Shown here in pieces: positions 44,379-52,729 of a stretch of DNA of 64,000 nucleotides (the first letter of the stretch is position 1; the number at the start of each line of letters is the position of its first letter). The stretch covers positions 62,001-126,000 of the forward strand of contig CAYGDY010000002.1 in assembly GCA_964348795.1 (NCBI GenBank), written 5' to 3'. The stretch is from JADLAT01 sp964348795. GTDB taxonomy: Bacteria; Pseudomonadota; Alphaproteobacteria; Micavibrionales; Micavibrionaceae. Both the position numbers and the translations under genes were made by a program. The notes under the pieces are model-generated. The model ran no database searches and was not told where the DNA came from. It saw only the letters and a list, made by a program, of their open reading frames with translations.

Positions 44379-45505
44379 TTCAACGTCACACGGCGGCTTT
44401 TGGTAAAATCGAACACCCCGCGCATAAAATCGGTTTCGTCCGGCGCGGGGAATGGCACATTGCCATCCCTGAAATCCTCCTCGGCCAGTGCCTGAATCCG
44501 TGCCATGTTCGAGGCATAGAGCTTTTGCGCCGCCGTGCTCATAAACTGCCCCAGACAGACTTGTTCCAGAAAATCCAGCACATGGGATGGACGGCCCGCT
44601 TCCAGACCTATTTCCCGCCGGTACAGGCCCGTTTCAAACTGCGTGAGCCCATAATCCAGCCCCGCAGACGTGGCAATATCTGCTTCGTGCAGAATCAGGG
44701 CCAACTGGGATAGGGCAGGCTCCTGTTCCAGCAGAGCCAGTTCGGGTGACAGGTGCAAACGGGCCATTTTCCGGTTCTCGGCCGTAAAATGGAACCGGTA
44801 GGCCGCCTTCATCTGGCGCATATAGCTTTCAGGGTCACCCAAGGGGCTGACATCCGTACAGAGCAACATGACACGCAGGCGCGCCAGATCGGGCACGGAC
44901 AAACCACACAGCCGCAAATACGGTGCAACCTGTGAAAAAGATTGATCCTCCAGCCGCCCGGGCGCAAAATGCCCCCGCACAATATTCCCCACGCCGTCAT
45001 GCGCATAATCATGGATACACGCAGACACCAGCAACAACGCCATTTCAGGAAGCGTCAGCACCCGCGAGGTGCCGGCGTAAATCTCGTTATGGGCGGAAAT
45101 GATCCGGATCGTATGGATCAGCACCTCGAAAAAATGAGCGTTGTTATGATAGGGATGCATATGGGGCACTTCCGCCAGAAGGCTTGCCATCAAGACGGCC
45201 TGCCGTAAATCCGGCGCTTCAATCTCAAAACGCAGGCATGCCAAAGCACACAAGGCTGTTGCACTGGGCCTTTGTCCGGAAACATGCCACCGTCGCAAGG
45301 CATCCACCAATTGCACCGTAAAATCAGCACTATTGAGGGAATCCGTGAATAAAAATCGTGCCGTATCCAGCGTTTTCATGTCCTGCGCCAGCGCAGGGGA
45401 CACAACAGGCACCACACCGGAAACCGCCCCCCCGTCAGACCCGCAGAGCGCGCCTACAAGCGATTGAAAAATATCAATTTTATTTTCAAGATTCTCAGGT
45501 CTCAT
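44375..45505 (-). CDS. Class I-type cyclic nucleotide phosphodiesterase-like HD protein
   Basis: The 376-residue protein shows the metal-binding pattern of class I 3',5'-cyclic nucleotide phosphodiesterases: HPYHNNAHFFEVL near residue 140, ACIHDYAHDGVGN near residue 187 and LHEADIATSAGLDYGL near residue 300. In animal enzymes the corresponding motifs are YHN-x-H, HDxxHxG and H-x-ADI. The likely reaction is hydrolysis of cAMP or another cyclic nucleotide. The ATG at 45505 is used; an extension of six codons is possible. No regulatory domain of known type is recognised in the first 120 residues. Confidence 0.68.
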   Translation of the reverse strand: MRPENLENKIDIFQSLVGALCGSDGGAVSGVVPVVSPALAQDMKTLDTARFLFTDSLNSADFTVQLVDALRRWHVSGQRPSATALCALACLRFEIEAPDLRQAVLMASLLAEVPHMHPYHNNAHFFEVLIHTIRIISAHNEIYAGTSRVLTLPEMALLLVSACIHDYAHDGVGNIVRGHFAPGRLEDQSFSQVAPYLRLCGLSVPDLARLRVMLLCTDVSPLGDPESYMRQMKAAYRFHFTAENRKMARLHLSPELALLEQEPALSQLALILHEADIATSAGLDYGLTQFETGLYRREIGLEAGRPSHVLDFLEQVCLGQFMSTAAQKLYASNMARIQALAEEDFRDGNVPFPAPDETDFMRGVFDFTKSRRVTLN

Positions 45506-45823
45506 CTTGTTATGATAGCACAAAAAAGGTTACCAAAAACCTTCCAAATCCCGTTAAAAGACATTTGCTTTATTTCCTTGACATATACAACAATTTTCTT
45601 TACAGAATATGATTGAGAACGATACAAAACAATCGTCACCCCCGCCGCTTGCCGTAGGCAAGCTTAAAGTACGGGGGTCCAGTGATGTGAGCCGTTTCAC
45701 GGCTCTCTTTTTCTGGATCCCGTTTGTGCGAATTTTGCTTCGCAAAATGCCAACGGGATGACGGAGGATGGTTCATTCTTATTTGAAACGACTATAACAG
45801 TCTCCAAAACAAGGGCCCCGAAT
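45506..45823 (+). other. 318-bp intergenic region
   Basis: Between the PDE-like gene and the next plus-strand gene no further gene is seen. It is AT-rich in the first half and contains the palindromic repeat at 45634-45763. Confidence 0.6.
45634..45763 (+). repeat. Dispersed palindromic repeat, CGTCACCCCCGC subtype, long form
   Basis: The 130-bp element runs from CGTCACCCCCGCCGCTTGCC via GGGGGTCCAG, a short hairpin GAGCCGTTTCACGGCTC and CTGGATCCCG to CAACGGGATGACG. Each half contains its own hairpin (GCTTGCCGTAGGCAAGC; TTTTGCTTCGCAAAA), similar to composite elements elsewhere in the window. Confidence 0.8.
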
Positions 45824-46459
45824 ATGTCTGTATCCACTTTTCTTGAAACGCTCAAAAACACCGCAGTGCAGGGCTTCAACAAGCTTGGCCAGCATGAAAT
45901 CGTACAAAACCGTGCCGTGATAGAAGCAACGCTGGCGGAATATGGTTTAACAACCGATAACGTCACAAAAGTCCTGACCGCGAATTACTGGCCCAATCAA
46001 AAGGAAAACAGGAACGGGAAACATACCTGCCTGATGATCACAAATGCGGTATACGAAGACAAACATACCGTTATTGAAATCCCTTCGCCCCTTATCAAAG
46101 CCAATGAAGGGGCTTTTTCATACTATAAAGATGGTGGCATCTCAAAAACAGCAAACGCCCTCGGATTTCCGATCCTTGATATCACAAACCATTATCACGA
46201 AAGAAAAATGGCCTTTAACCCCAACCATGTAGAAGTTTTAAACCAACAAGCCCTGACAAACAACAGACCCAGTGTGACACTTGTTGATTCCTCTGGCATG
46301 ACACACGATGTTTATGGCACGCTTCGCGATATCATGGATAAGCTGGACAAAAAATCCCCCATTGATATTGATAAGGCCCCCGCATTTGATTATTACAGAG
46401 GCACAACCAGAATCTCAAAACCTGACAGACACACAGATCATACCCTCCTGCCGGCCTAA
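45824..46459 (+). CDS. Protein of unknown function
   Basis: A 211-residue soluble protein starting at an ATG at 45824. The reading frame extends upstream into the palindromic repeat, which I regard as untranslated. It contains EIVQNRAVIEATLAEYGLTT, a central mixed alpha/beta stretch (HTVIEIPSPLIKANEGAFSY) and a polar C-terminal tail. I recognise no family, catalytic motif, signal peptide or membrane helix. The next gene, a DAHP synthase, starts 69 bp later. Confidence 0.55.
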   Translation: MSVSTFLETLKNTAVQGFNKLGQHEIVQNRAVIEATLAEYGLTTDNVTKVLTANYWPNQKENRNGKHTCLMITNAVYEDKHTVIEIPSPLIKANEGAFSYYKDGGISKTANALGFPILDITNHYHERKMAFNPNHVEVLNQQALTNNRPSVTLVDSSGMTHDVYGTLRDIMDKLDKKSPIDIDKAPAFDYYRGTTRISKPDRHTDHTLLPA

Positions 46460-46528
46460 GAAGGCATTTGTCAAACGGGGCAAAAAGCTTTATAACTCTT
46501 CCGGATCATACACCGGAGAATAAAGAGC

Positions 46529-47917
46529 ATGCCCGAAGACTGGAGCCCGAAAAGCTGGAGAACCAAGCCCGTCAAGCAAATGCCGGAATACCCCGATACA
46601 CCCGCCCTTGAAGCCGTAGAGCACGAACTGGCGAGCCTGCCGCCGCTTGTCTTTGCAGGAGAAGCCCGTAGCTTGCAAAAAGCGCTCTCCAAAGCCGTCA
46701 CAGGGGAGGCTTTTTTATTGCAAGGCGGCGATTGCGCCGAAAGCTTTCTGGAATTTTCCGCCAATAAAATCCGCGATACGTTCCGCGTGATCCTCCAAAT
46801 GGCGGTGGTGATGACCTATGGGGGCTCCCTGCCCGTCATCAAGGTGGGACGGATTGCGGGCCAGTTTGCCAAACCGCGCTCCAGCGATACCGAGACCATT
46901 GACGGTGTCACCCTGCCCGCCTATCGGGGTGATAACATCAATGCCCTCGCCTTTACGCCCGAGGCCCGAATCCCCAATCCGGCCCTTCTTTTGAAATCCT
47001 ATCATCAGGCGGCGGCGACACTGAACCTGCTCCGCGCCTTTGCCAAGGGCGGGTATGCGGATCTGAATCGCGTGCATGGCTGGAATTTGGACTTTGTGTC
47101 CGACAGCCCCTTGAAAGAACGGTACGAAGATCTGGCGAACCGGATCGATGATGCCCTGCGCTTCATGACAGCCTGCGGGATCAATTCGGAAACAACTCAC
47201 CGCTTGCATCAGACCGATTTTTATACCTCGCACGAGGCGCTTCACCTGAATTATGAGGAAGCCATGACCCGCGTGGACAGCACTACGGGCCACTGGTACG
47301 ACACGTCCGCGCATTTCCTGTGGATTGGCGCCCGCACGCATCAGGAAGATCATGCGCAAATAGAATATATCAAGGGCATTAAAAACCCGCTGGGGTTGAA
47401 ATGTTCGCCTGCCATGACACCGGATGAACTTCTGCGCCTGATGGATGTTTTAAATCCGGAGAATATCGCAGGCAGGCTGACCCTGATTGCCCGCATGGGG
47501 CATGACAAGGTGCATGACAAGCTCAGCCCCCTTGTCCGCGCGGTGAAAGCCGAAGGCCGGAACGTGGTCTGGTCCTGCGATCCGATGCACGGCAATACGT
47601 ATAAATCCGAGAGCGGCTATAAAACCCGTAACTTCCAGCATATTCTGGATGAAGTGCGGGGGTTCTTTGCCGTGCATAAAGCCGAGGGCACGCACGCAGG
47701 CGGCGTGCATTTTGAAATGACGGGCGAAAACGTGACGGAATGCGTGGGTGGGGCAGAAAAAATTACGGATCATGACCTGTCCGACCGCTATCACACGGCC
47801 TGCGACCCGCGCCTGAACGCTAATCAGGCGCTAGAGCTCGCCTTTTTAGTGGCCGACGAACTCAAGACGGTGCGGCAGGCCCGTGGCCTGACACCCTCAT
47901 CAGCCAAAGCGGAATGA
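46529..47917 (+). CDS. 3-deoxy-D-arabino-heptulosonate 7-phosphate synthase, class II
   Basis: The enzyme condenses phosphoenolpyruvate and erythrose-4-phosphate, the first step of the shikimate pathway. The 462-residue protein is a class II (plant/actinobacterial type) enzyme: it starts with WSPKSWRTKPVKQMPEYPD, has LLQGGDCAESFLEF near residue 70, GRIAGQFAKPRSSDTE, FWIGARTH-like LWIGARTHQEDHAQIEY, and RNVVWSCDPMHGNTYK, GGVHFEMTGENVTECVGG at the metal site. It ends three bases before the nadE start. Confidence 0.93.
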   Translation: MPEDWSPKSWRTKPVKQMPEYPDTPALEAVEHELASLPPLVFAGEARSLQKALSKAVTGEAFLLQGGDCAESFLEFSANKIRDTFRVILQMAVVMTYGGSLPVIKVGRIAGQFAKPRSSDTETIDGVTLPAYRGDNINALAFTPEARIPNPALLLKSYHQAAATLNLLRAFAKGGYADLNRVHGWNLDFVSDSPLKERYEDLANRIDDALRFMTACGINSETTHRLHQTDFYTSHEALHLNYEEAMTRVDSTTGHWYDTSAHFLWIGARTHQEDHAQIEYIKGIKNPLGLKCSPAMTPDELLRLMDVLNPENIAGRLTLIARMGHDKVHDKLSPLVRAVKAEGRNVVWSCDPMHGNTYKSESGYKTRNFQHILDEVRGFFAVHKAEGTHAGGVHFEMTGENVTECVGGAEKITDHDLSDRYHTACDPRLNANQALELAFLVADELKTVRQARGLTPSSAKAE

Positions 47918-47920
47918 CAC

Positions 47921-49627
47921 TTGCTTACCGGATTGCATATCGCCCTCGCGCAAATCAACCCCACCGTAGGGGCGCTCTCTGACAATGCAGAGAAGATTTT
48001 GCATTACTGGCGGACCTGCACCGATGACCTGATCGTCTTCCCTGAACTTTGCATCACGGGCTATCCACCTGAGGATTTGATTCTCAAACCCGTTTTTCTC
48101 AAGCGGGTGCACGAAACGGTTGAGGCACTCTGCAAGGCCAGCACAACCTTCCCTGCAGCGGCAGTGATTGGTTGCCCGTGGATCATAAACGGCAAAATTT
48201 ACAATGTCATGCACCTGATCGAACATGGTAAAATCACAGCAACACAAGCCAAGCACCATCTGCCCTGTTATGGGGTGTTTGATGAAACGCGGCTCTTTTC
48301 GGCGGGTCCCCTGCCCGCGCCTGTGACGTTTCGTGACACAAAGCTGGGCCTGATGATCTGCGAGGATATGTGGTATGAGGATGTTGCACAGCACCTCAAA
48401 GCACAGGGGGGGCAGGCTCTGATCGTTATCAATGCCAGCCCGTTTGACCTGAGAAAACCCGTCAAACGTCTTGAGATAGCCCGCGCACGGATGCAGGAAA
48501 CCGGCCTGCCTTTGTACTACGTCAATCAAGTCGGCGGACAGGACGATCTGGTCTTTGATGGTGGGTCGTTTGTGATCTTCCCACCTTGTCATCCTGAACG
48601 CCTCTCCTGTCATCCTGAACACAGTGAAGGATCTGTGTCAGATCCTGCGACTTCAGGGCTTTACCCTTCATCTCAGGATGACATTATTTTATTTCCGTCT
48701 TTTGAAGAAAGTATCGCGTCACTCCCGCGCAGGCGGGCATCCAGTGAGGATCTTCAACCTCTGGACTCCCGCCTTCGCGGGAGTGACGAACCTTTAGAAA
48801 CCCTCCGCAAGGCCCTCACACTAGCCCTACGCGACTACACCCGAAAAAATGGGTTTACAGGCCTTCTCCTCGGCCTCTCCGGAGGAATCGACAGCGCAGT
48901 GTCCGCCGTTATCGCTGTCGATGCCGTGGGGGCAGAGAATGTCCATTGCGTCATGATGCCGTCCCGTTTTACGGCAGGGGACTCTCTGGATGATGCCTCT
49001 GCGCTGGCTAAAACATTAGGCTGTTCGTACGAGAGTATCCCTATTACAGATCCGCTTACTGCGTTTGAAAACACCGTTCCAAATCTTTCAGGCCTCGCGC
49101 ACGAAAACGCGCAGTCCCGTATCCGCGGTTTGATATTGATGAGTCTGTCCAATTCCTCCGGCCATATGGTGCTCACCACGGGAAATAAATCCGAAATGGC
49201 CGTAGGGTACGCAACGCTTTACGGTGATATGTGCGGCGGATTTAATGTACTGAAAGATGTCTATAAAACACAAGTGTACGACTTGGCGCGGCATATCAAT
49301 GCGGAGGGTGAAATCATTCCGGCCCGTATTCTCACCCGCGCGCCCACAGCCGAATTACGGGACAACCAGACGGATCAGGACTCACTTCCACCCTATGATA
49401 TTCTGGATGCGATTTTGCGCGGCCTCATCGAGGAGGATCTCAGTGTGGAGGAGATCATAGCCCGCGACCACGACCGCAAAACCGTTCTCAAAATCTGGCA
49501 CATGCTGGACCGCGCGGAATACAAACGCAGACAATCTGCCCCCGGCCCCAAAATAACCGCCAAGGCCTTTGGAAAGGATCGGCGCTACCCGCTTACAAAC
49601 GGTTTTATAAAAAACATTGAAACCTAA
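47921..49627 (+). CDS. nadE: Glutamine-dependent NAD+ synthetase with repeat-encoded insertions
   Basis: The enzyme amidates deamido-NAD using glutamine. It starts with a TTG (HIALAQINPTVG follows), three bases after the DAHP synthase gene. The N-terminal glutaminase (nitrilase fold) contains the catalytic Glu (VFPELCITGYPPEDL), Lys (KHHLPCYGVFDE) and Cys (LMICEDMWYED). The synthetase domain begins near LLGLSGGIDSAVSAV, the ATP-binding P-loop, with TTGNKSEMAVGY later. Between the domains, two palindromic repeats are translated in frame, at about residues 223-255 and 266-290; the family segment FPSFEES is kept between them. The total of 568 residues is near normal length, so the second repeat may replace linker residues. 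Confidence 0.93.
   Translation: MLTGLHIALAQINPTVGALSDNAEKILHYWRTCTDDLIVFPELCITGYPPEDLILKPVFLKRVHETVEALCKASTTFPAAAVIGCPWIINGKIYNVMHLIEHGKITATQAKHHLPCYGVFDETRLFSAGPLPAPVTFRDTKLGLMICEDMWYEDVAQHLKAQGGQALIVINASPFDLRKPVKRLEIARARMQETGLPLYYVNQVGGQDDLVFDGGSFVIFPPCHPERLSCHPEHSEGSVSDPATSGLYPSSQDDIILFPSFEESIASLPRRRASSEDLQPLDSRLRGSDEPLETLRKALTLALRDYTRKNGFTGLLLGLSGGIDSAVSAVIAVDAVGAENVHCVMMPSRFTAGDSLDDASALAKTLGCSYESIPITDPLTAFENTVPNLSGLAHENAQSRIRGLILMSLSNSSGHMVLTTGNKSEMAVGYATLYGDMCGGFNVLKDVYKTQVYDLARHINAEGEIIPARILTRAPTAELRDNQTDQDSLPPYDILDAILRGLIEEDLSVEEIIARDHDRKTVLKIWHMLDRAEYKRRQSAPGPKITAKAFGKDRRYPLTNGFIKNIET
48587..48683 (+). repeat. Palindromic repeat inside nadE, CATCCTGAAC type
   Basis: Ends are TGTCATCCTGA and TCAGGATGACA, an inverted repeat; the left end is duplicated (48587-48599 and 48608-48620). 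The core contains ACAGTGAAGGATCTG. It is read in frame as about 33 residues including SCHPEHSEGSVSD within the linker between the nadE domains. A related half-copy stands at 49657-49723. Confidence 0.88.
48717..48788 (+). repeat. Palindromic repeat inside nadE, GTCACTCCCGC type
   Basis: A 72-bp element, an exact multiple of three, with arms CGTCACTCCCGCG and CGCGGGAGTGACG and a TCCAG ... CTCTGGA core. It is read in frame as RRRASSEDLQPLDSRLRGSD near residues 266-290 of nadE. Intergenic relatives are at 29471-29538, 56243-56315, 56904-56931 and 60256-60284. Confidence 0.9.
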
Positions 49628-49656
49628 GGCATCTGGGGCTATGTTGCCCCATTAAG

Positions 49657-49723
49657 CGTCATCCTGAACGCAGTGAAGGATCTATAACGGAACCCACGAT
49701 TTTTCACTCCGCTCAAAATGACA
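49657..49723 (+). repeat. Palindromic repeat between nadE and gltX
   Basis: It begins with CGTCATCCTGAACGCAGTGA, has AGGATC, and ends with a degenerate arm TTTCACTCCGCTCAAAATGAC. It belongs to the same subtype as the first nadE insertion. A small hairpin GGGGC-TATGTT-GCCCC at 49635-49650 precedes it and could act as a weak terminator for nadE. Confidence 0.7.
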
Positions 49724-49746
49724 AAAAACTGACAAAGAGATATATC

Positions 49747-51081
49747 ATGACCGTAAAAACCCGTTTTGCCCCGTCCCCCACTGGCATGATGCACGTCGGC
49801 AATACCCGCACCGCGCTCATCGCATGGCTGTTTACCCGTTCGCAGGACGGAGAATTTTACTTGCGGATTGACGATACGGATCTGGAGCGTTCAAAACACG
49901 AATATGAAGTGGCCATCGAAGAAAGCCTGAAATGGCTGGGGCTGGATTGGGACAAAAAAGCCAATCAAAAAGACCGCAGGGCGCTGTACGCCGAAAAAAT
50001 TGACGCCCTCATCACAGCTGGCCGGATTTACCCCTGCTTTGAGACCGCCGAGGAACTGGCGCTCAAACGCAAGACACAGCTCAGCCGTGGCAAGCCGCCT
50101 CTGTATGACCGTTCGGCCCTCTCCCTGACGGCGGAAGAAAAAGAAAAATTTGAGGCCGAAGGGCGTAAACCTCATTGGCGTTTCAAACTGGAGCATAAAG
50201 CGATTGACTGGCAGGATCTTATCCGCGGAGATGTGCATTTCAACGGCGCAGATATGTCAGACCCTGTCGTGATCCGCGAGGATGGAAGCCCCCTTTACCA
50301 CCTGTGCTCCGTCATCGACGACATAGATTTTGGCATTACCCATATCGTACGCGGGGAAGATCACGTGTCCAACACCGCAACCCATGTGCAGATGTTCGAG
50401 GCCCTCGGCGCACAGCCGCCTCATTTTGCGCATTTGCCCCTGATTTCCGATGCGGAAGGCGGGAAACTCTCCAAACGCCTTGGGTCCTTGAGCATCTATG
50501 ATCTGCGCGATGACGAAGGGCTGGAGCCTATGGCCCTCATCAGCCTTCTGGCACGGCTTGGCACGTCCGACCCGATCGAGCCCTTTGGCATGATTACACC
50601 GCTCATCGAAAGTTTTGATTTCGGAAAATTTTCACGCGGGACACCCAAATTCGATACGGAAGAACTGTACCGACTGAATGCAAAAATTCTTCATGATACC
50701 CCGTTTTCTGCTATTTCGGACCGTTTGAAAGCCTTGGAACTCAGCGCACTGGACGAGGCTTTCTGGCTGGCTGTACGCCCCAATCTGGCGAAATTTTCAG
50801 ATATTACGGAATGGTGGCGCGTGGCAAAGGGCCCCGTGACCCCCGTGATAGAGGAATCCGCCTTTATCGCGCAGGCCGCAGAGCTTCTTCCTCCCATCCC
50901 ATGGAATACAGACACGTGGAGCCAGTGGACCACCGCCATTAAAGATCAAACAACCCGCAAGGGCAAGGCCCTGTTTATGCCGCTCCGCCAGGCCCTGACG
51001 GGTATGGACCATGGGCCGGAAATGGCCACCCTTCTCCTGCTTATCGGGCCAGAGAAGGTAAAAGAGCGGTTATCGCTATAA
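49747..51081 (+). CDS. gltX: Glutamyl-tRNA synthetase
   Basis: The class I enzyme charges tRNA with glutamate. At 444 residues it contains the start TRFAPSPTGMMHVGNTRTAL, where HVGN is the HIGH-type motif, the segment LRIDDTDLERSK, the catalytic-domain YHLCSVIDDIDFGITHIVRGEDH and the KMSKS-type motif KLSKRLGS near residue 240. Alphaproteobacteria often have two GltX copies, one of which also charges tRNA-Gln; which one this is cannot be told here. It is preceded by a repeat and stands alone. Confidence 0.93.
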   Translation: MTVKTRFAPSPTGMMHVGNTRTALIAWLFTRSQDGEFYLRIDDTDLERSKHEYEVAIEESLKWLGLDWDKKANQKDRRALYAEKIDALITAGRIYPCFETAEELALKRKTQLSRGKPPLYDRSALSLTAEEKEKFEAEGRKPHWRFKLEHKAIDWQDLIRGDVHFNGADMSDPVVIREDGSPLYHLCSVIDDIDFGITHIVRGEDHVSNTATHVQMFEALGAQPPHFAHLPLISDAEGGKLSKRLGSLSIYDLRDDEGLEPMALISLLARLGTSDPIEPFGMITPLIESFDFGKFSRGTPKFDTEELYRLNAKILHDTPFSAISDRLKALELSALDEAFWLAVRPNLAKFSDITEWWRVAKGPVTPVIEESAFIAQAAELLPPIPWNTDTWSQWTTAIKDQTTRKGKALFMPLRQALTGMDHGPEMATLLLLIGPEKVKERLSL

Positions 51082-51154
51082 TTTTTTCAATAATCTTGAC
51101 TCATGTGGTTTTTATGTATTATTAAAATATAAAAACACACAGGAGTATTTTAAT

Positions 51155-51595
51155 ATGACATCTATGTCTAAAGATTTTGACGCGCAAGCCCAAACACACG
51201 ACGATTCTACGAACACACAAGAATTGATTCAAGCCACTTACAACGTGTTTGCGAAAGAGACTCTTCCTGACCTTAATCTCACTGACAAGGCCTTCAAGCT
51301 CGCTTACCAGTTCCAAAACGAGACCTTGCAAATTGCCGCTCTTTCGTACATCAGAGCCTCACTACCTTATTATACCATGCCCCTCAGAGGTCAGACCCGC
51401 GCATTGGCAAGGACATTAAACAATCGAGCCAGCGATGGGATTTCAAGGCAATGCTCTTTCTTGCTTGATGAACTTTTTCATGGAAAGAGAGAGTCCACAC
51501 CATACCGGATTGGCGAGATAGACTATTCCGAGTCTGTTTCCAGAGAAGCAGAAACCAAGGCCGACACATCGACACGTCACTCTTGCCCCTCCTGA
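51155..51595 (+). CDS. Small protein of unknown function
   Basis: A 146-residue soluble protein, Ser/Thr-rich at both ends and helical in the middle (LTDKAFKLAYQFQNETLQIAALSYIRASLPYY). AGGAG stands nine bases before the ATG. A TTGACT at 51096-51101 may be the -35 of its promoter. No family is recognised. The region is AT-richer than gltX. Confidence 0.5.
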   Translation: MTSMSKDFDAQAQTHDDSTNTQELIQATYNVFAKETLPDLNLTDKAFKLAYQFQNETLQIAALSYIRASLPYYTMPLRGQTRALARTLNNRASDGISRQCSFLLDELFHGKRESTPYRIGEIDYSESVSREAETKADTSTRHSCPS

Positions 51596-51610
51596 TGTCA
51601 GAACCAAAAT

Positions 51611-51838
51611 CTAAGGCGCAGTTTGCTTGAGGAGTTGCAGGAATGATTCCAGCTTTTTCACATCGTGCGCACCAGCCTGAGACCACAGATGCTTCACCGC
51701 TTTGGAAAAAATCTCCGGCCCTTCCGTGAAAAGCTGGTCACACAGCATGCGTTTCGCACGGGGACTCAAGCCGGAATAGGCCTGTACGATACTAAATGGG
51801 CCCTGAAAGCCCTGCAAGGCATGAAGTGTCCGGCGCAT
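51611..51838 (-). CDS. Small helical protein of unknown function
   Basis: 75 residues from the ATG at 51838, with GAAGGGG eight bases upstream; a TTG start two codons earlier is possible. The protein looks helical and basic (YSGLSPRAKRMLCDQLFTEG, KKLESFLQLLKQ). No family is recognised. It faces the preceding gene tail to tail. Confidence 0.45.
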   Translation of the reverse strand: MRRTLHALQGFQGPFSIVQAYSGLSPRAKRMLCDQLFTEGPEIFSKAVKHLWSQAGAHDVKKLESFLQLLKQTAP

Positions 51839-51980
51839 GATCAAAACCCCTTCTTTCGAGTTCTTTTGAATGTCATCACTAAAAAATCTGAATGTAAGAG
51901 TTGTATCGCAATTATGAATCCCTGTAAAGTCTACACTTAAAACCCCATTCCTTTCAAACTATTAGGAAACATCCATACCC

Positions 51981-52715
51981 ATGCATGCGTTTTTCCCCCT
52001 CATCATTCTCGTCAACCCGCAAATGGGGGAGAATATCGGGGCTTCTGCCCGCGCCATGCGCAATTTCGGGCTCAAAACCCTGAGACTCGTGAACCCGCGT
52101 GATGGCTGGCCTAACCCGAAAGCCGAGGAAATGTCTGCCAAGGCCCTGTCCGACATGCCGCCTGTGCAGGTGTTTGATACCTTGCAAGCCGCCACGGCGG
52201 ACCTCCATCACCTCTACGCCACCACGGCACGAAGCCGCGATATCATCAAGCCTGTATTTACGCCCAAAGCCGCCTGTGCAGAGAGTTTTTCGCGCCTGCA
52301 AACTGGACAAAAAATCGGATTTGTCTTCGGGGCCGAGCGTACGGGGCTCACCAACGACGAGGTTGCCCTGTGCCAGAGCCTTGTGCATATCCCCTGTGAT
52401 CCGGCGTTTTCCTCGCTCAATCTGGCGCAAGCCGTACTGCTGATGGCGTATGAGCATTTCCAGTGCGCACATGAAACACCCGACAAAACGCTGGATTTTG
52501 GCAAAGCCCTGCCTGCAGAACAGGACAAGCTAGAGGAATTTCTGGTCCGTCTCGAAACAGAGTTAGAGGCCGGTGGGTTTTTCCGCGCGCCAGAATTGCG
52601 CCCCACCGTCATGGGCAACATCCGCGCGCTCTTTTTACGAAGCGAACCCACAGCACAGGAAATCAAAACCCTGCACGGAGTTGTGACGGCGTTGGGGCAA
52701 AAGAAAAATAAGTAA
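51981..52715 (+). CDS. trmJ: tRNA/rRNA 2'-O-methyltransferase, TrmJ-like SPOUT family
   Basis: TrmJ methylates the ribose at position 32 of tRNAs. The 244-residue protein shows the SpoU/TrmH motif 1 VNPQMGENIGASARAMRNFG near residue 11, LYATTARSRD, motif 2 IGFVFGAERTGLTNDEVALC near residue 113 and motif 3 IPCDPAFSSLNLAQAVLLMAYE near residue 135. The trefoil-knot core and the extra C-terminal helices fit TrmJ; other SpoU-family substrates cannot be excluded. It ends 14 bp from the convergent restriction endonuclease gene. Confidence 0.86.
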   Translation: MHAFFPLIILVNPQMGENIGASARAMRNFGLKTLRLVNPRDGWPNPKAEEMSAKALSDMPPVQVFDTLQAATADLHHLYATTARSRDIIKPVFTPKAACAESFSRLQTGQKIGFVFGAERTGLTNDEVALCQSLVHIPCDPAFSSLNLAQAVLLMAYEHFQCAHETPDKTLDFGKALPAEQDKLEEFLVRLETELEAGGFFRAPELRPTVMGNIRALFLRSEPTAQEIKTLHGVVTALGQKKNK

Positions 52716-52729
52716 AAATAATTGCGATA

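Noticed and set aside
48587..48788. Consecutive repeats in nadE as a CRISPR array
   Set aside because: The two elements differ in sequence, there is no regular spacer pattern and the stretch is part of an intact reading frame.
51665..51940. Plus-strand frame of 91 codons between the small unknown gene and trmJ
   Set aside because: Antisense to the more protein-like minus-strand frame at 51611-51838, without a ribosome binding site.
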